From Desulfacinum infernum DSM 9756 (lineage in GTDB: Bacteria; Desulfobacterota; Syntrophobacteria; Syntrophobacterales; DSM-9756): a DNA stretch of 64,000 nt. Under the pieces are notes generated by a model that worked only from the letters and a program-made list of their open reading frames with translations, did not search any database and was not told the origin of the DNA. Where the stretch lies: positions 62,001 through 126,000 of the forward strand of contig NZ_FQVB01000011.1 in NCBI RefSeq assembly GCF_900129305.1. Reading direction: 5' to 3'. This document shows positions 11,523 to 20,399 of the stretch, piece by piece. The position numbers and the translations under genes are program-made. Numbering within the stretch: position 1 is the stretch's first letter; every line of letters starts with the position of its first letter.

Positions 11523-12236
11523 CTATTGAAGCAGTTTTTTCACATGGTTTTGGTAGCGTCGAAAGACGTCCTCGGCCAGTTTGGACAGGTCATCGGAGAC
11601 GAGAGAAAAGGAAGGCAGGTCCAAGGGTTCAGGCAGTTGAAAAGCCTTGGGATCAATGGGGTGAATGTAGAGTTTCTTTTCCACGGACATGATTTCCTCC
11701 GCGGAAAAGTTGCCGCCGAGGAAGTGTTTTTGCTCAAGGGCGCAGGCATCCAGGTTTTTCAGGAAATTCAAGATGGTCAGCAGATCGAAATTGTTCTGAA
11801 AACCTTGGATGTTGAGGTTCAGGGCTCGGCATTCCAGTTCAAAGTCGTCCACAGCGTCCTTGTAGTCGGCCATCCACTTGACGAGTCTCCGATAGGATTC
11901 GAGGACGAGCTTTCTGTACTTGGACTTGCCGGTAAACGCGGAGACCTTGATGAAACGCACTCCCCTGGAAAAAGGCTTTTCCAGGCATTCGTGCCAAAAG
12001 GAGGGGCTGGGAATCTTCAGCAGTTGGACGAGGCGGGAGACCTCTTCCGGGTGGACCATGAGGTATCCCAGACGGGTGATCCTTTTTCCCACTTCTCGAG
12101 CCAGGGAGCGCACCTGTTCGGCCTGGGCCTCCAGGTCTTCCATCTGGATTTCAATGACCCGCCGCTGGGTCAGGTAGTTTTCAATGACCTCTTCTTTGAC
12201 CTGCCGGGTCAGACAGGAAATGAGATCGTCTTCCAC
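11523..12236 (-). CDS. Hypothetical helical protein
   Basis: The 237-residue soluble protein (MEDDLISCLTRQVKEEVIENYLTQRRVIEIQMEDL...) begins with ~70 residues of predicted coiled coil. A mixed charged domain follows with no motif I recognise. Two Cys residues lie in ECRALN and LDACALEQ. The next gene on the strand (a RecA-like ATPase) lies 160 bases upstream, and the two could form a unit. I cannot assign a function. Confidence 0.75.
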   Translation of the reverse strand: MEDDLISCLTRQVKEEVIENYLTQRRVIEIQMEDLEAQAEQVRSLAREVGKRITRLGYLMVHPEEVSRLVQLLKIPSPSFWHECLEKPFSRGVRFIKVSAFTGKSKYRKLVLESYRRLVKWMADYKDAVDDFELECRALNLNIQGFQNNFDLLTILNFLKNLDACALEQKHFLGGNFSAEEIMSVEKKLYIHPIDPKAFQLPEPLDLPSFSLVSDDLSKLAEDVFRRYQNHVKKLLQ

Positions 12237-12396
12237 AATGACATCTCCCCGGGGAGGGGCGGCAAAGGAGACGGGGCGCCGTCCCCCGTCGCCACCCGGA
12301 TCCTTTCAGACGCAGGGACCCTTCCTCCGATTGGAAGCATGGTTGGTCTGCTGAAGCCCTTCCCCTGGACTTCCGAGGCTCTGTCGGGTCTGTTCG

Positions 12397-13131
12397 TCAG
12401 CGGTCCTCGTCGCTTTGCCCGTTTCCCGCTTCATCCAGAAGGAAGGTCCGAGGGTTCAGGTACAGCCGTTCCTTGTCCGGTTGATAGGCATCGTAATGTT
12501 TGAGCACCACGATGGATATGGTTTTGGGCTCCGGCTCCAGAAACAGAATGGCCTGGAACAGGTCGTCCAGCTCATGACACGGGTAAGGGATGCCCCGCTC
12601 GTTCACGATGTCGATATGCCGGTGGGTCCGGCAGGAAAACCACACGGCCGCTCCGCATTCCTTGGCGATCTGCTGGAGGGCTTCCAGTTGGTTGCGGGTG
12701 ATCCGTTCAAAGTCCAACCCGTCCAAGACGATGAGATCCGGCCTGAATTGGACCTGTTCCGCCAGATTGCGCATGCCCTCCTGGAGCTTGGACGGGCTGA
12801 AGGTGTGGTGCATGTAAGACATGATGAACCGGGAGGAGACCATGCCTTCCCTGGCCGTCTGGAGAAGCGCCTGGTCGCTCCCGCTTCCCGCCATGTTTCG
12901 GTAAAGCTCCTCGTACCAGATCTTCACCTTGTCGGGAAGCTCGTCGATGCACGCATGCAAGACCTTCTTGCCTCGGGAAAGGGCCTCCAGGGCAATGTGG
13001 GTCAGGCAGGCCGTTTTGCCCACGCCGGCCCGGGCCAACAGCACTCCCATCTCGCCCGGCTGCAAGGGCCGGCCCAGGCAGGCTTCGATCATCCTCGCGG
13101 TGGAACCCTGCGAACTCTTTTCTGGCGTCAT
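12397..13131 (-). CDS. RecA/KaiC-fold P-loop ATPase, unknown function
   Basis: The 244-residue protein has Walker A ARAGVGKT (residues ~33-40) and Walker B-like DLIVLDGLDF near 130. The fold order looks like the RecA/DnaB/KaiC superfamily. The C-terminal half has CRTHRHIDIVNERGIPYP and a final PDKERLYLNPRTFLLDE. There is no membrane segment. It is flanked by fusA upstream and a coiled-coil hypothetical downstream. It may be a regulatory ATPase; nothing in the sequence fixes a substrate. Confidence 0.8.
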   Translation of the reverse strand: MTPEKSSQGSTARMIEACLGRPLQPGEMGVLLARAGVGKTACLTHIALEALSRGKKVLHACIDELPDKVKIWYEELYRNMAGSGSDQALLQTAREGMVSSRFIMSYMHHTFSPSKLQEGMRNLAEQVQFRPDLIVLDGLDFERITRNQLEALQQIAKECGAAVWFSCRTHRHIDIVNERGIPYPCHELDDLFQAILFLEPEPKTISIVVLKHYDAYQPDKERLYLNPRTFLLDEAGNGQSDEDR

Positions 13132-13221
13132 GAACTACACTCCTTTTTCGTGCCGATTCCACTGGCAGCATACACCAAGCGGCCGAAAAAATCAGCGGGC
13201 TTGGATGTCGCATCGGTGCAC

Positions 13222-15294
13222 TTATTCCTCTTTCTGCCTCTGGCGAATGATCTCCTCCGCGATGCCCTTGGGAACCGGATTGTAGCGGGCGAATTCCATG
13301 GTGAACTCCGCCTTGCCCTGGGTGGACGATCGCAGGACGGTGGAATAGCCGAACATCTCGGAAAGAGGCACTTCCGCCTCGATGACGGAGAAGTTGCCGT
13401 CCTCGGCGGTGCTTACAATGATGCCTCGGCGCTGGTTCAGGGTCCCGAGCACCGCGCCCTGGTATTCCGAAGGGGTTTCCACCACCACGCGCATCACGGG
13501 TTCCATGAGGATGGGATTGGCCTTCTCGTAGGCCTGCCGGAACGCCCCGATGGCCGCCTGCTGGAAGGCCAGGTCGGAGGAATCCACCGGGTGGGTGGCG
13601 CCGTCGTTGATGGTCACCCGGACTCCCACCACGGGACATTTGGCCAGGCTGCCCTTCTTGAGGCATGCCTGAAAGCCCTTGTCGCAGGAGGGGATGAATT
13701 CCTGGGGAATGACACCGCCCGTGATCTGGTTGACAAATTCGTAATCGCCTTCTTCCAGTGGTTCGATGAAGCCGGCCACGCGACCGAACTGGCCGGCCCC
13801 GCCGGTCTGCTTCTTGTGGGTGTAGTCGAAGTCGGCGCGCCGCGTAATGGTCTCCCGGTAAGCCACCTTGGGCTGACCCGTCTCCACGTCGGCCTTGTAT
13901 TCCCGGCGCATGCGTTCGATGTAGACGTCCAGATGCAGCTCCCCCATGCCGCAAATGATGGTCTCCCCCGTCTCTTCGTCCAGATAGGTCCGGAACGTGG
14001 GGTCTTCCTTGGTGAAGCGGGTCAGGGCCTTGCTCAGGTTCATCTCCGCCTTCTTGTCCTTGGGCTTGACGGCCAGGGAGATGACCGGTTCGGGCACATG
14101 GATGGAGCTCATGCTCAGCTTGCACGAGCCGTCCGTAAAGGTGTCGCCGGAAGCGCAGTCGATCCCGAAGAGCGCCACGATGTCGCCGGCCGCCGCCGAT
14201 TCGATGTCTTCCATTTCATCCGCGTGCATGCGGGCCAGACGTCCCACCTTGGACACCTTGCCGGTGCGGGAATTCACGATGGTGGATCCCTTGTGGATCG
14301 AGCCCTGGTAGATGCGCACATAGGTGAGTTGCCCGTAGCGGGTCACTTCCAGCTTGAAGGCCAGCATCACCAGCGGAAGATCCGGGGCCGCCTGGAGGGG
14401 GACTTCCTTCTCCTCGCCTTCCAGGTCCAGGGCGGTGTTGGGAATGTCCGGCGGGCTGGGCAGGTAGCGCACCACCGCGTCCAGCAACGGCTGGACCGCC
14501 TTGTTCTTGTAGGCCGATCCCAGGAAAACGGGGGTGAGCTCCAAAGACAAGGTGCCCCGGCGGATGGCCTCGTGGACGAGATCTTCCGTTACCCGGTCTT
14601 CCAGAATCGCTTCCGTCAGCTCGTCCGAAAAGAGCGATGCGGTGTCCAGGAGCTCCTCGCGCTTTTCTTCGGCAAGCGGGAGCAGATCCGCGGGGATGTC
14701 CCGTTCCACCACCTCTTCGCCGTTGGGGCCCTCGAAGGTCAAGGCCTTCATGCGGATCAGATCCACCACCCCGTTGTGCTCGCTTTCCAATCCCAGCGGG
14801 ATCTGGACCAGCACGGGAGTATGGCCCAGCTTGGTGCGCAATTGCTCCACTACTTTGAAGGGATCGGCACCGGTGCGGTCGCATTTATTGATGAAGGCGA
14901 TCCGGGGCACGTTGTAGCGCTTCATCTGCCGGTCCACCGTAACCGACTGGCTCTGGACGCCGCCCACGGCGCACAACACCAAGATGGCACCGTCCAGCAC
15001 CCGCAGCGACCGCTCCACCTCAATGGTGAAATCCACGTGGCCCGGGGTGTCGATGATGTTGATGAAGTGTCCCTTCCACTCGCAGTAGGTGGCGGCGGAC
15101 TGGATGGTGATGCCCCGTTCCTTCTCCAGTTCCATGGAGTCCATCTTGGCGCCCACACCGTCCTTGCCCCGAACTTCGTGGATGGCATGGATTCTTCGGG
15201 TGTAGAAGAGAATCCGTTCCGTGAGGGTGGTCTTGCCTGAATCGATGTGCGCGCTGATGCCGATGTTTCTGAGTTTGCTGAGATCCTTGATCAT
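13222..15294 (-). CDS. fusA: Translation elongation factor G
   Basis: The 690-residue ribosomal translocase GTPase reads [20 protein letters not shown] at the start. G1 is AHIDSGKTT, and G3 DTPGHVDF and G4 NKCDR are present; domains III-V follow ([18 protein letters not shown], and [21 protein letters not shown]). HIDSGKTT instead of HIDAGKTT is the hallmark of the spd/mitochondrial EFG1 lineage known from spirochaetes, planctomycetes and deltaproteobacteria. ATG 15294 is taken because GGGAG lies 9 bases before it; ATG 15303 is a near alternative. It is not in a str operon here. Confidence 0.96.
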   Translation of the reverse strand: MIKDLSKLRNIGISAHIDSGKTTLTERILFYTRRIHAIHEVRGKDGVGAKMDSMELEKERGITIQSAATYCEWKGHFINIIDTPGHVDFTIEVERSLRVLDGAILVLCAVGGVQSQSVTVDRQMKRYNVPRIAFINKCDRTGADPFKVVEQLRTKLGHTPVLVQIPLGLESEHNGVVDLIRMKALTFEGPNGEEVVERDIPADLLPLAEEKREELLDTASLFSDELTEAILEDRVTEDLVHEAIRRGTLSLELTPVFLGSAYKNKAVQPLLDAVVRYLPSPPDIPNTALDLEGEEKEVPLQAAPDLPLVMLAFKLEVTRYGQLTYVRIYQGSIHKGSTIVNSRTGKVSKVGRLARMHADEMEDIESAAAGDIVALFGIDCASGDTFTDGSCKLSMSSIHVPEPVISLAVKPKDKKAEMNLSKALTRFTKEDPTFRTYLDEETGETIICGMGELHLDVYIERMRREYKADVETGQPKVAYRETITRRADFDYTHKKQTGGAGQFGRVAGFIEPLEEGDYEFVNQITGGVIPQEFIPSCDKGFQACLKKGSLAKCPVVGVRVTINDGATHPVDSSDLAFQQAAIGAFRQAYEKANPILMEPVMRVVVETPSEYQGAVLGTLNQRRGIIVSTAEDGNFSVIEAEVPLSEMFGYSTVLRSSTQGKAEFTMEFARYNPVPKGIAEEIIRQRQKEE

Positions 15295-15444
15295 GGGTTC
15301 CATCTCCCGAAAAACATGAAAATCCTTGCATGTTGCCCAACAAAAGAAAAACGGGCAACAACGAGTGTGCCCGTCGGGAACGGGTGCTCCTATCAAAAGT
15401 ATGTCCAAAAGAAAAGAAAAAAAAGATCTGAAGGGAAATTTCTT

Positions 15445-16926
15445 TTATCGGGAGGTGAAGGCGGGAACGGAAAGTTTCTGGCCGGGGCGAAGGATGCTTC
15501 GGGTGCTGAGCCCGTTGGCCCGGCAGAGGGCCTTGAGGGGGACGCCATATTTTCGGGAGATGCCCCAGAGGTTTTCCCCCGGGGCCACCGTGTGGGTTGT
15601 GGAAGGAGCGCCCGCAAGGCCTTCGATCTCATAGCCGACCGTCAAGCGCTGCCCCGGCCGCAGGGGTTTGCGGCTGTCCAGACGGTTGAGCCGACACAGC
15701 TCCTTGAGACTCAATCCGTGGCGTTTCGCGATGGACCACAAGGAATCCCCCGGGCGAACACGATACAGTTTCGCTCTCATTGCCCGTGAAGATGTCGGCG
15801 GGGGCTCCACGAGGCGCCGGTGATCGATGGACGCCAGCTGCAACGGCTTTTGTTCCAGGACGGACCGCGGCTGGAGGGTGCTGGCAATATGAACCGGCTC
15901 CAGCTCAAAGGCGCGCCGGTAATAGACCAGCTGCATGCCCGGCGTCAGCGGGCTGGTGGCGGTCAGGTTGTTCCAGCGAAGAAGGTCGTCCAGGCGCACC
16001 CCGAAGCTGCGCGCCAGGGCCTTGAGGCCTGGCTCGGATCCATCCACGTAGTAGTGCACGGTCTTGGGGAGAAACGCATTCTGGGCCAGCTCGATCAGGG
16101 CGGCCCTGTCAGGGTCCAAATGGCGAATCTTTCCCGCCAGGGTGGACCAGGGCGCGTAGAAGCGCACATGCAAGTGGTCCCGATGGCGGCGCGCATGCCG
16201 GATGATTCCATCCTTGTAGGCGCGCCCCACATTGTAAAAAAGCCTATCCAGGTACGCCTCGTCCCAGCCGTGGTCCAGGGCGTAGCGGTGCAGAAGCCTT
16301 TGGATCTTTCGGTCCACGAAGATGTATTCCACGCGGCCGGTCTGAAGCAGAGCGTCCACGAGAGCCCACGTTTTGGCCACATCCAGGTTGTAAGCGTTCA
16401 TGGGGGTGAGGCGGTCCAGGGGGCGGTTGCCCTTGGCGTACATGCCGATGTCGATATCCCGCCCGTTCTGGTGGGATCGATGTCCGCGCAGCCATCCTCC
16501 CCCTGGCCGGGAGATGTCGCCGATGAGCACGTTCACCGTGTCGGGGAATTGGGTGCGGACCTTCTCGATGGCATCGAGCACGCCGCCGATGAGTTCCGGT
16601 GTGGCGCAAGCATTCTCGGGGCACCGCAGCCGGTAACCACCTAGATCGGTGGGAAAGGGGACGCCGCCTTCGAGGCGCCCGCGGAACGGCTCTCCGATGG
16701 CCCGGGTGAGGGCCGACGACTGGCCGACCATTGAAAAAGACAGGATAAAGACCCACACCACCACGGCGGCATGGGAGCCCCATCGAGCCGGATAAGCGCG
16801 GAATCTGGGCGGTTCAAGATGGCGGCAGGCCTTCTCGGTCGGTAAGATCAGGGGTCCACTCCCTTTGCTGGGGTCCAGGTTGCCTTTCCGGCGCCGGGCG
16901 CGGCGTTTCGGCGCGCGGCGCACCAT
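15445..16926 (-). CDS. MepA-type murein endopeptidase with LysM repeats
   Basis: The product has 493 residues. After a basic N terminus and a signal-like helix (AAVVVWVFILSFSMVGQSSA) comes a peptidase M74 domain with the zinc ligands in GHRSHQNGRDIDIGMY and HRDHLHVRFY. Three LysM modules follow, one degenerate (YYVDGSEPGLKALARSF) and two good (YRVRPGDSLWSIAKRHG and HTVAPGENLWGISRKYG). It should cut D-Ala-mDAP crosslinks while held on peptidoglycan. E. coli MepA lacks LysM, so this is a fused architecture. The start is uncertain: 16926 or 16950. Confidence 0.88.
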   Translation of the reverse strand: MVRRAPKRRARRRKGNLDPSKGSGPLILPTEKACRHLEPPRFRAYPARWGSHAAVVVWVFILSFSMVGQSSALTRAIGEPFRGRLEGGVPFPTDLGGYRLRCPENACATPELIGGVLDAIEKVRTQFPDTVNVLIGDISRPGGGWLRGHRSHQNGRDIDIGMYAKGNRPLDRLTPMNAYNLDVAKTWALVDALLQTGRVEYIFVDRKIQRLLHRYALDHGWDEAYLDRLFYNVGRAYKDGIIRHARRHRDHLHVRFYAPWSTLAGKIRHLDPDRAALIELAQNAFLPKTVHYYVDGSEPGLKALARSFGVRLDDLLRWNNLTATSPLTPGMQLVYYRRAFELEPVHIASTLQPRSVLEQKPLQLASIDHRRLVEPPPTSSRAMRAKLYRVRPGDSLWSIAKRHGLSLKELCRLNRLDSRKPLRPGQRLTVGYEIEGLAGAPSTTHTVAPGENLWGISRKYGVPLKALCRANGLSTRSILRPGQKLSVPAFTSR

Positions 16927-16995
16927 GCCGCACCTTCTGCCACGTGTCAATGCAGGTGAAAGTTTTCTTTAGGTAGGAAAAATAAAGCACTTCTG

Positions 16996-17217
16996 TCAAG
17001 TCGATTCTATCGCTGGTCTTTGTTGGCAGCCTTTTTTTTCGCCCGGACGACAGGATCGGCAGCGCGATTCGGGGCAGTGTTGGCAAAAATGGCAGTCGGG
17101 ACAAGGGTGCTTGGACCCGTGGCCGCTCCACGCGCGGGCGGGTTGATAGACCAGCGGAAAGCCGGCCCGCTCTTCGAAATGGCCCTTGGGTGTGGGAGGT
17201 GGGGGCTTTTCGGCCAT
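16996..17217 (-). CDS. Cys-rich mini-protein
   Basis: The 73-residue product (MAEKPPPPTPKGHFEERAGF...) has a Pro-rich N terminus and a C-terminal cluster with nine Cys (CPDCHFCQHC, then CRSC and a final C). It looks like a compact zinc or iron-sulfur binding knuckle. AAAGGTG lies five bases before ATG 17217. There is no signal peptide. It stands divergent from tadA. I do not recognise a family; coding is supported by the ribosome site and the regular Cys spacing. Confidence 0.6.
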   Translation of the reverse strand: MAEKPPPPTPKGHFEERAGFPLVYQPARAWSGHGSKHPCPDCHFCQHCPESRCRSCRPGEKKGCQQRPAIEST

Positions 17218-17328
17218 GGCTGCACCTTTCACAAGGCAAGGCGAGGTTCCGATGGATCCTTTGCCCTGGATTAAAGTAAAATCGTCTTTATCCTAAGGAG
17301 CCGCAGCGGGGTCGGCAAGGGAGAGTCC

Positions 17329-17820
17329 ATGGCGGGGGAAGAGAAAGACGGCATCGATCTGGATCACCACTATTTCATGGGGCTGGCCTTGGCGGAGGCG
17401 CAGCGGGCCTTTTCCCGGGGGGAGGTGCCGGTGGGGGCCGTCCTGGTGGCCCAATCGGGCGTGGTGTTGGCCCGCGGCCACAACCGGCCGGTTTCGTCGT
17501 GCGATCCCACGGCCCATGCGGAGATCGTGGTCCTGAGGCGGGCGGCCACGCTCCTGAGAAACTACCGGCTTCCCGGCACCATCCTGTACGTCACCCTGGA
17601 GCCCTGTGCCATGTGCCTGGGTGCGGCGATGCACGCACGGGTGGACGCGGTGGTCTTCGGAGCCGCAGATCCCAAGGCCGGAGCCGCCGGAGGCGTTGTG
17701 GACTTGACAAACATCGGCGCTTTCCCTCATAGTATCCGGGCTGTTCGCGGGGTGCGCGAAGACGAATGCGCGCGGCTCGTTTCGCGTTTTTTTCGGGAAC
17801 GGCGATCTTTGAAAAGATGA
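17329..17820 (+). CDS. tadA: tRNA-specific adenosine deaminase
   Basis: The 163-residue enzyme converts A34 to inosine in tRNA-Arg(ACG). It has zinc ligands His63 in HAEIVVLRRA and Cys93/Cys96 in PCAMC, with the proton-shuttle Glu65. The start MAGEEKDGIDLDHHYFMGLAL is preceded by AAGGGAGAG. It is followed after six bases by a tRNA-Ser gene, in the order tadA-tRNA-Ser-tRNA-Ser-dnaX-ybaB-recR. Confidence 0.95.
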   Translation: MAGEEKDGIDLDHHYFMGLALAEAQRAFSRGEVPVGAVLVAQSGVVLARGHNRPVSSCDPTAHAEIVVLRRAATLLRNYRLPGTILYVTLEPCAMCLGAAMHARVDAVVFGAADPKAGAAGGVVDLTNIGAFPHSIRAVRGVREDECARLVSRFFRERRSLKR

Positions 17821-17826
17821 GCCTGC

Positions 17827-17922
17827 GGAGAGGTACCGAAGTGGTCGTAACGGGGTCGACTCGAAATCGACTTGTCCTGTGAAGAGCAGGGCACGTGGGT
17901 TCGAATCCCACCCTCTCCGCCA
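17827..17922 (+). tRNA. tRNA-Ser (anticodon CGA)
   Basis: The acceptor arms GGAGAGG and CCTCTCC pair fully, with discriminator G and an encoded CCA. The anticodon stem GTCGA/TCGAC encloses the loop CTCGAAA, giving anticodon CGA (17862-17864). A long variable arm and a GGTTCGAATCC T-loop confirm a class II serine tRNA reading UCG. Confidence 0.97.
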
Positions 17923-17945
17923 TTTTGGGCCCATGTGCTGATTGC

Positions 17946-18039
17946 GGAGAGATGCCCGAGCTGGCCGAAGGGGCACGACTGGAAATCGTGTGTACGCCCA
18001 CAAGGCGTACCGAGGGTTCGAATCCCTCTCTCTCCGCCA
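17946..18039 (+). tRNA. tRNA-Ser (anticodon GGA)
   Basis: The acceptor arms GGAGAGA and TCTCTCC pair, with discriminator G and an encoded CCA. The anticodon stem CACGA/TCGTG encloses the loop CTGGAAA, giving anticodon GGA. The variable arm GTACGCCCACAAGGCGTAC is a clean stem-loop. It reads UCC and UCU. It is the second of two serine tRNAs 23 bases apart, probably co-transcribed with the first. Confidence 0.97.
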
Positions 18040-18058
18040 ACTTCGCATTCTGTCGGCG

Positions 18059-18095
18059 AGCTCCCGAACCGATGGTTCCCGGGAGCTTTTCCTTG
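18059..18095 (+). terminator. Rho-independent terminator after the tRNA-Ser pair
   Basis: AGCTCCCG (18059-18066) and CGGGAGCT (18080-18087) pair perfectly and are extended inside by AACC/GGTT. A T-rich tail (TTTTCCTTG) follows. It should separate the tadA-tRNA unit from dnaX. Confidence 0.85.
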
Positions 18096-18160
18096 TTTGG
18101 ACTCGGCCTGTAACCCGTCGGCGGCTTTGCGCCCCGAATCCACGGAATCTCGTCAAATCC

Positions 18161-19984
18161 ATGTCCTACCTGGTCCTGGCCCGCAAGTGGCGCCCCCAAA
18201 CCTTCGATCAAGTGATCGGGCAGCCCCATGTGACCCGCACCCTCCAAAACGCCATCAAGACGGGCCGCATCGCCCATGCGTACCTCTTTACGGGGGCCCG
18301 GGGGGTGGGCAAGACGTCGGTGGCCCGGATCCTTGCCAAGGCCCTCAATTGCGAACGGGGCACGTCGCCCGTGCCGTGCAATGAGTGCTCCAATTGCCGG
18401 GAGATCTCCCAGGGAAACGCCGTGGACGTGCTGGAAATCGACGGGGCGTCCAATCGGGGCATAGACAGCATTCGGGACCTGCGCGATACAGTCCGCTACC
18501 GGCCGGCCAAGAGCCCCTATAAGATCTACATCATCGACGAAGTGCACATGCTCACCACAGAGGCCTTCAACGCGCTTCTAAAGACCCTGGAGGAGCCGCC
18601 GGCCCATGTGCTCTTCATCTTCGCCACCACGGAGCCCCACAAGATCCCCGGCACCATTCTGAGCCGCTGCCAGCGCTACGATTTCCGGCGCATCCCCACC
18701 CGCGAGATCCTTGCCCACCTCTCCCGGATCGCCGCGGAGGAAGGGGCCGGGTTCTCCGAATCCGTCTTGTTCGCCGTGGCCCGGGAGGCCGACGGCAGCA
18801 TGCGCGATGCCCAGAGCCTCATGGAGCAGCTTCTCGCCTTCCGGGGTGAGGAGCTGGACGACCGCGAAGTGCTGGATCTTCTGGGCGTGGTGGATCGGGA
18901 AACCGTCCGGGAGGCGGCCCGGGCGGTCCTGGACCGGGATGTGAGGAAGTGTCTGGATCTGGTGGACCGCCTCCATGGACGAGGCATCGACCTGCGGCGG
19001 TTCTGCCAGCGGCTGTGCGAATACTTCCGGGACCTCATGGTGCTGAGCTTCGGAGAAGCCCGGGGCGGTTCCTGGTTGGATCTTCCCCGGGAGGAGCGCC
19101 GGGGGCTGGAGGCCTTGGTGTTCCGCACGTCCGGAGAGGAACTCTTTTCCTACTTCCAGATGCTGGTGGCGGGCGAAGAGGAGATCCGCCGTTCCAGCCT
19201 CCCGCGGGTGGCTCTGGAAATGCTGCTTCTTCGACTGGCCACCCTGCCCCGCCTCCAATCCCTTGACTCCGTGCTGGAAAGGCTGGAGACGCTGGTCTCC
19301 GGGGCGGCGCCCACGGAAACGGCCGAAAGACGGATCCGGTTCAGGGCGGAAGATCGGCGGGATATGGCACCTCGCCATGCACCGGAGCCTGTCTCCCCTT
19401 CCCATGAGCCTTCGAAGCACCCGGCGGATCTTGCGGGCCGGAAGCCGGAGATCCCCGCAGCGGTCCCTCCCCCTCTTCCTCCGGAAGAAGACGAACCGGA
19501 AGGCCCTCAGGTCGAGGAAAATGATCGTGGCGAAGACGGCGCCCTTTCGTCGGCCGCCGGGATGGCCGAGCTGCTGGGGGTTTCGGCGGTGGTGGACGAC
19601 TGGGAGGGTTTTTGTCGGTGGGTGGCCGGGCGGGACCAGATCATGGGGGCCAAGCTCGGGCAGAGCGCGGCGGTCGAGGACCCGGCGGGCGTCCTGGCGA
19701 TCCATGTTTTGGAAGTCTATGAGGCCAGCGTCCAAAACGGGGACACCGAACGGACCCTGCGGGAACATCTTTCCCATTATTTTCGTGGGAAAAAGGCGGC
19801 CTTTCCGATAAGGTTTTCCGTGAAGAAGGCGGCTATCCGAAAGCCTTCCGAAGCCGGCCCGCGCAACGCCAGCCCCACGCGTCTGGCCCTCAACCATCCG
19901 GCGGTGCAGCAGGCCATCGAAGTGCTGGGCGGGGAATTGGTGGAGATCCGCCCGTTGACATCCAAGAAAAAAAAGAACGGCTGA
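18161..19984 (+). CDS. dnaX: DNA polymerase III tau/gamma subunit
   Basis: The 607-residue clamp-loader ATPase starts at MSYLVLARKWRPQTFDQVIG. It has Walker A GARGVGKTS, four zinc Cys in CERGTSPVPCNECSNC, Walker B DEVHML and sensor region TILSRCQRYDFRR. Domain III and a tau-type C-terminal region follow a Pro/Glu-rich linker (~residues 410-470). An upstream in-frame start at 17942 is rejected because it would run through the tRNA gene. No obvious A-run slippage site for gamma is seen inside; the only A-rich stretch (AAGAAAAAAAAGAACG) is at the extreme 3' end. Confidence 0.95.
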   Translation: MSYLVLARKWRPQTFDQVIGQPHVTRTLQNAIKTGRIAHAYLFTGARGVGKTSVARILAKALNCERGTSPVPCNECSNCREISQGNAVDVLEIDGASNRGIDSIRDLRDTVRYRPAKSPYKIYIIDEVHMLTTEAFNALLKTLEEPPAHVLFIFATTEPHKIPGTILSRCQRYDFRRIPTREILAHLSRIAAEEGAGFSESVLFAVAREADGSMRDAQSLMEQLLAFRGEELDDREVLDLLGVVDRETVREAARAVLDRDVRKCLDLVDRLHGRGIDLRRFCQRLCEYFRDLMVLSFGEARGGSWLDLPREERRGLEALVFRTSGEELFSYFQMLVAGEEEIRRSSLPRVALEMLLLRLATLPRLQSLDSVLERLETLVSGAAPTETAERRIRFRAEDRRDMAPRHAPEPVSPSHEPSKHPADLAGRKPEIPAAVPPPLPPEEDEPEGPQVEENDRGEDGALSSAAGMAELLGVSAVVDDWEGFCRWVAGRDQIMGAKLGQSAAVEDPAGVLAIHVLEVYEASVQNGDTERTLREHLSHYFRGKKAAFPIRFSVKKAAIRKPSEAGPRNASPTRLALNHPAVQQAIEVLGGELVEIRPLTSKKKKNG

Positions 19985-20060
19985 GACCCTCCGGCCGGAC
20001 CGATCCGGAGACTGGATCGACAACGGTCGAGACGGGATCGGCACAAAGGAGGAGGAACGA

Positions 20061-20387
20061 ATGCCCAAAGGATTCAATCCCATGCAGCAGGTGAAGAACC
20101 TGCAAAAGAAACTGGCCCAGATGCAGGAAGAGCTGGCGCAGCGCACAGTGGAATCGTCCGCCGGCGGTGGGATGGTGACCGCAGTGGCCAATGGACGCCA
20201 GGAAATCGTCAAGATCACCATCGACCCCCAGGTGGTGGACCCGGACGATGTGGAAATGCTGGAGGACCTGGTCCTTGCCGCCGTCAATGACGCCCTCAAA
20301 AGGGCACAAGAGATGGTGGCCGAGGAGATGGGCAAGCTGGCCGGGGGCCTCAACATCCCCGGACTCAACATCCCCGGTCTCTTTTAG
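20061..20387 (+). CDS. YbaB/EbfC family nucleoid-associated protein
   Basis: The protein has 108 residues. It opens MPKGFNPMQQVKNLQKKLAQ and contains the family core VTAVANGRQEIVKITIDPQVVDPDD, the dimeric DNA-binding tweezer fold. An AAAGGAGGAGG ribosome site precedes the ATG. The dnaX-ybaB-recR order is widely conserved in bacteria and supports the call. It ends in an unusual near-repeat, NIPGLNIPGLF. Confidence 0.95.
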   Translation: MPKGFNPMQQVKNLQKKLAQMQEELAQRTVESSAGGGMVTAVANGRQEIVKITIDPQVVDPDDVEMLEDLVLAAVNDALKRAQEMVAEEMGKLAGGLNIPGLNIPGLF

Positions 20388-20399
20388 GCGGGGGCGGCG

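Noticed and set aside
13177-13205. Terminator for fusA
   Set aside because: The CCAAGC/GCTTGG arms are short and the A/T run lies inside the loop, not after the stem.
12415-15240. A 941-codon open frame on the + strand across fusA
   Set aside because: It is antisense to fusA and the P-loop ATPase, both of which are certain. Its composition is the His/Gly/Leu-rich shadow pattern.
17942-18160. In-frame N-terminal extension of dnaX
   Set aside because: It would translate a tRNA gene and a terminator. The family start MSYLVLARKWRP is at 18161.
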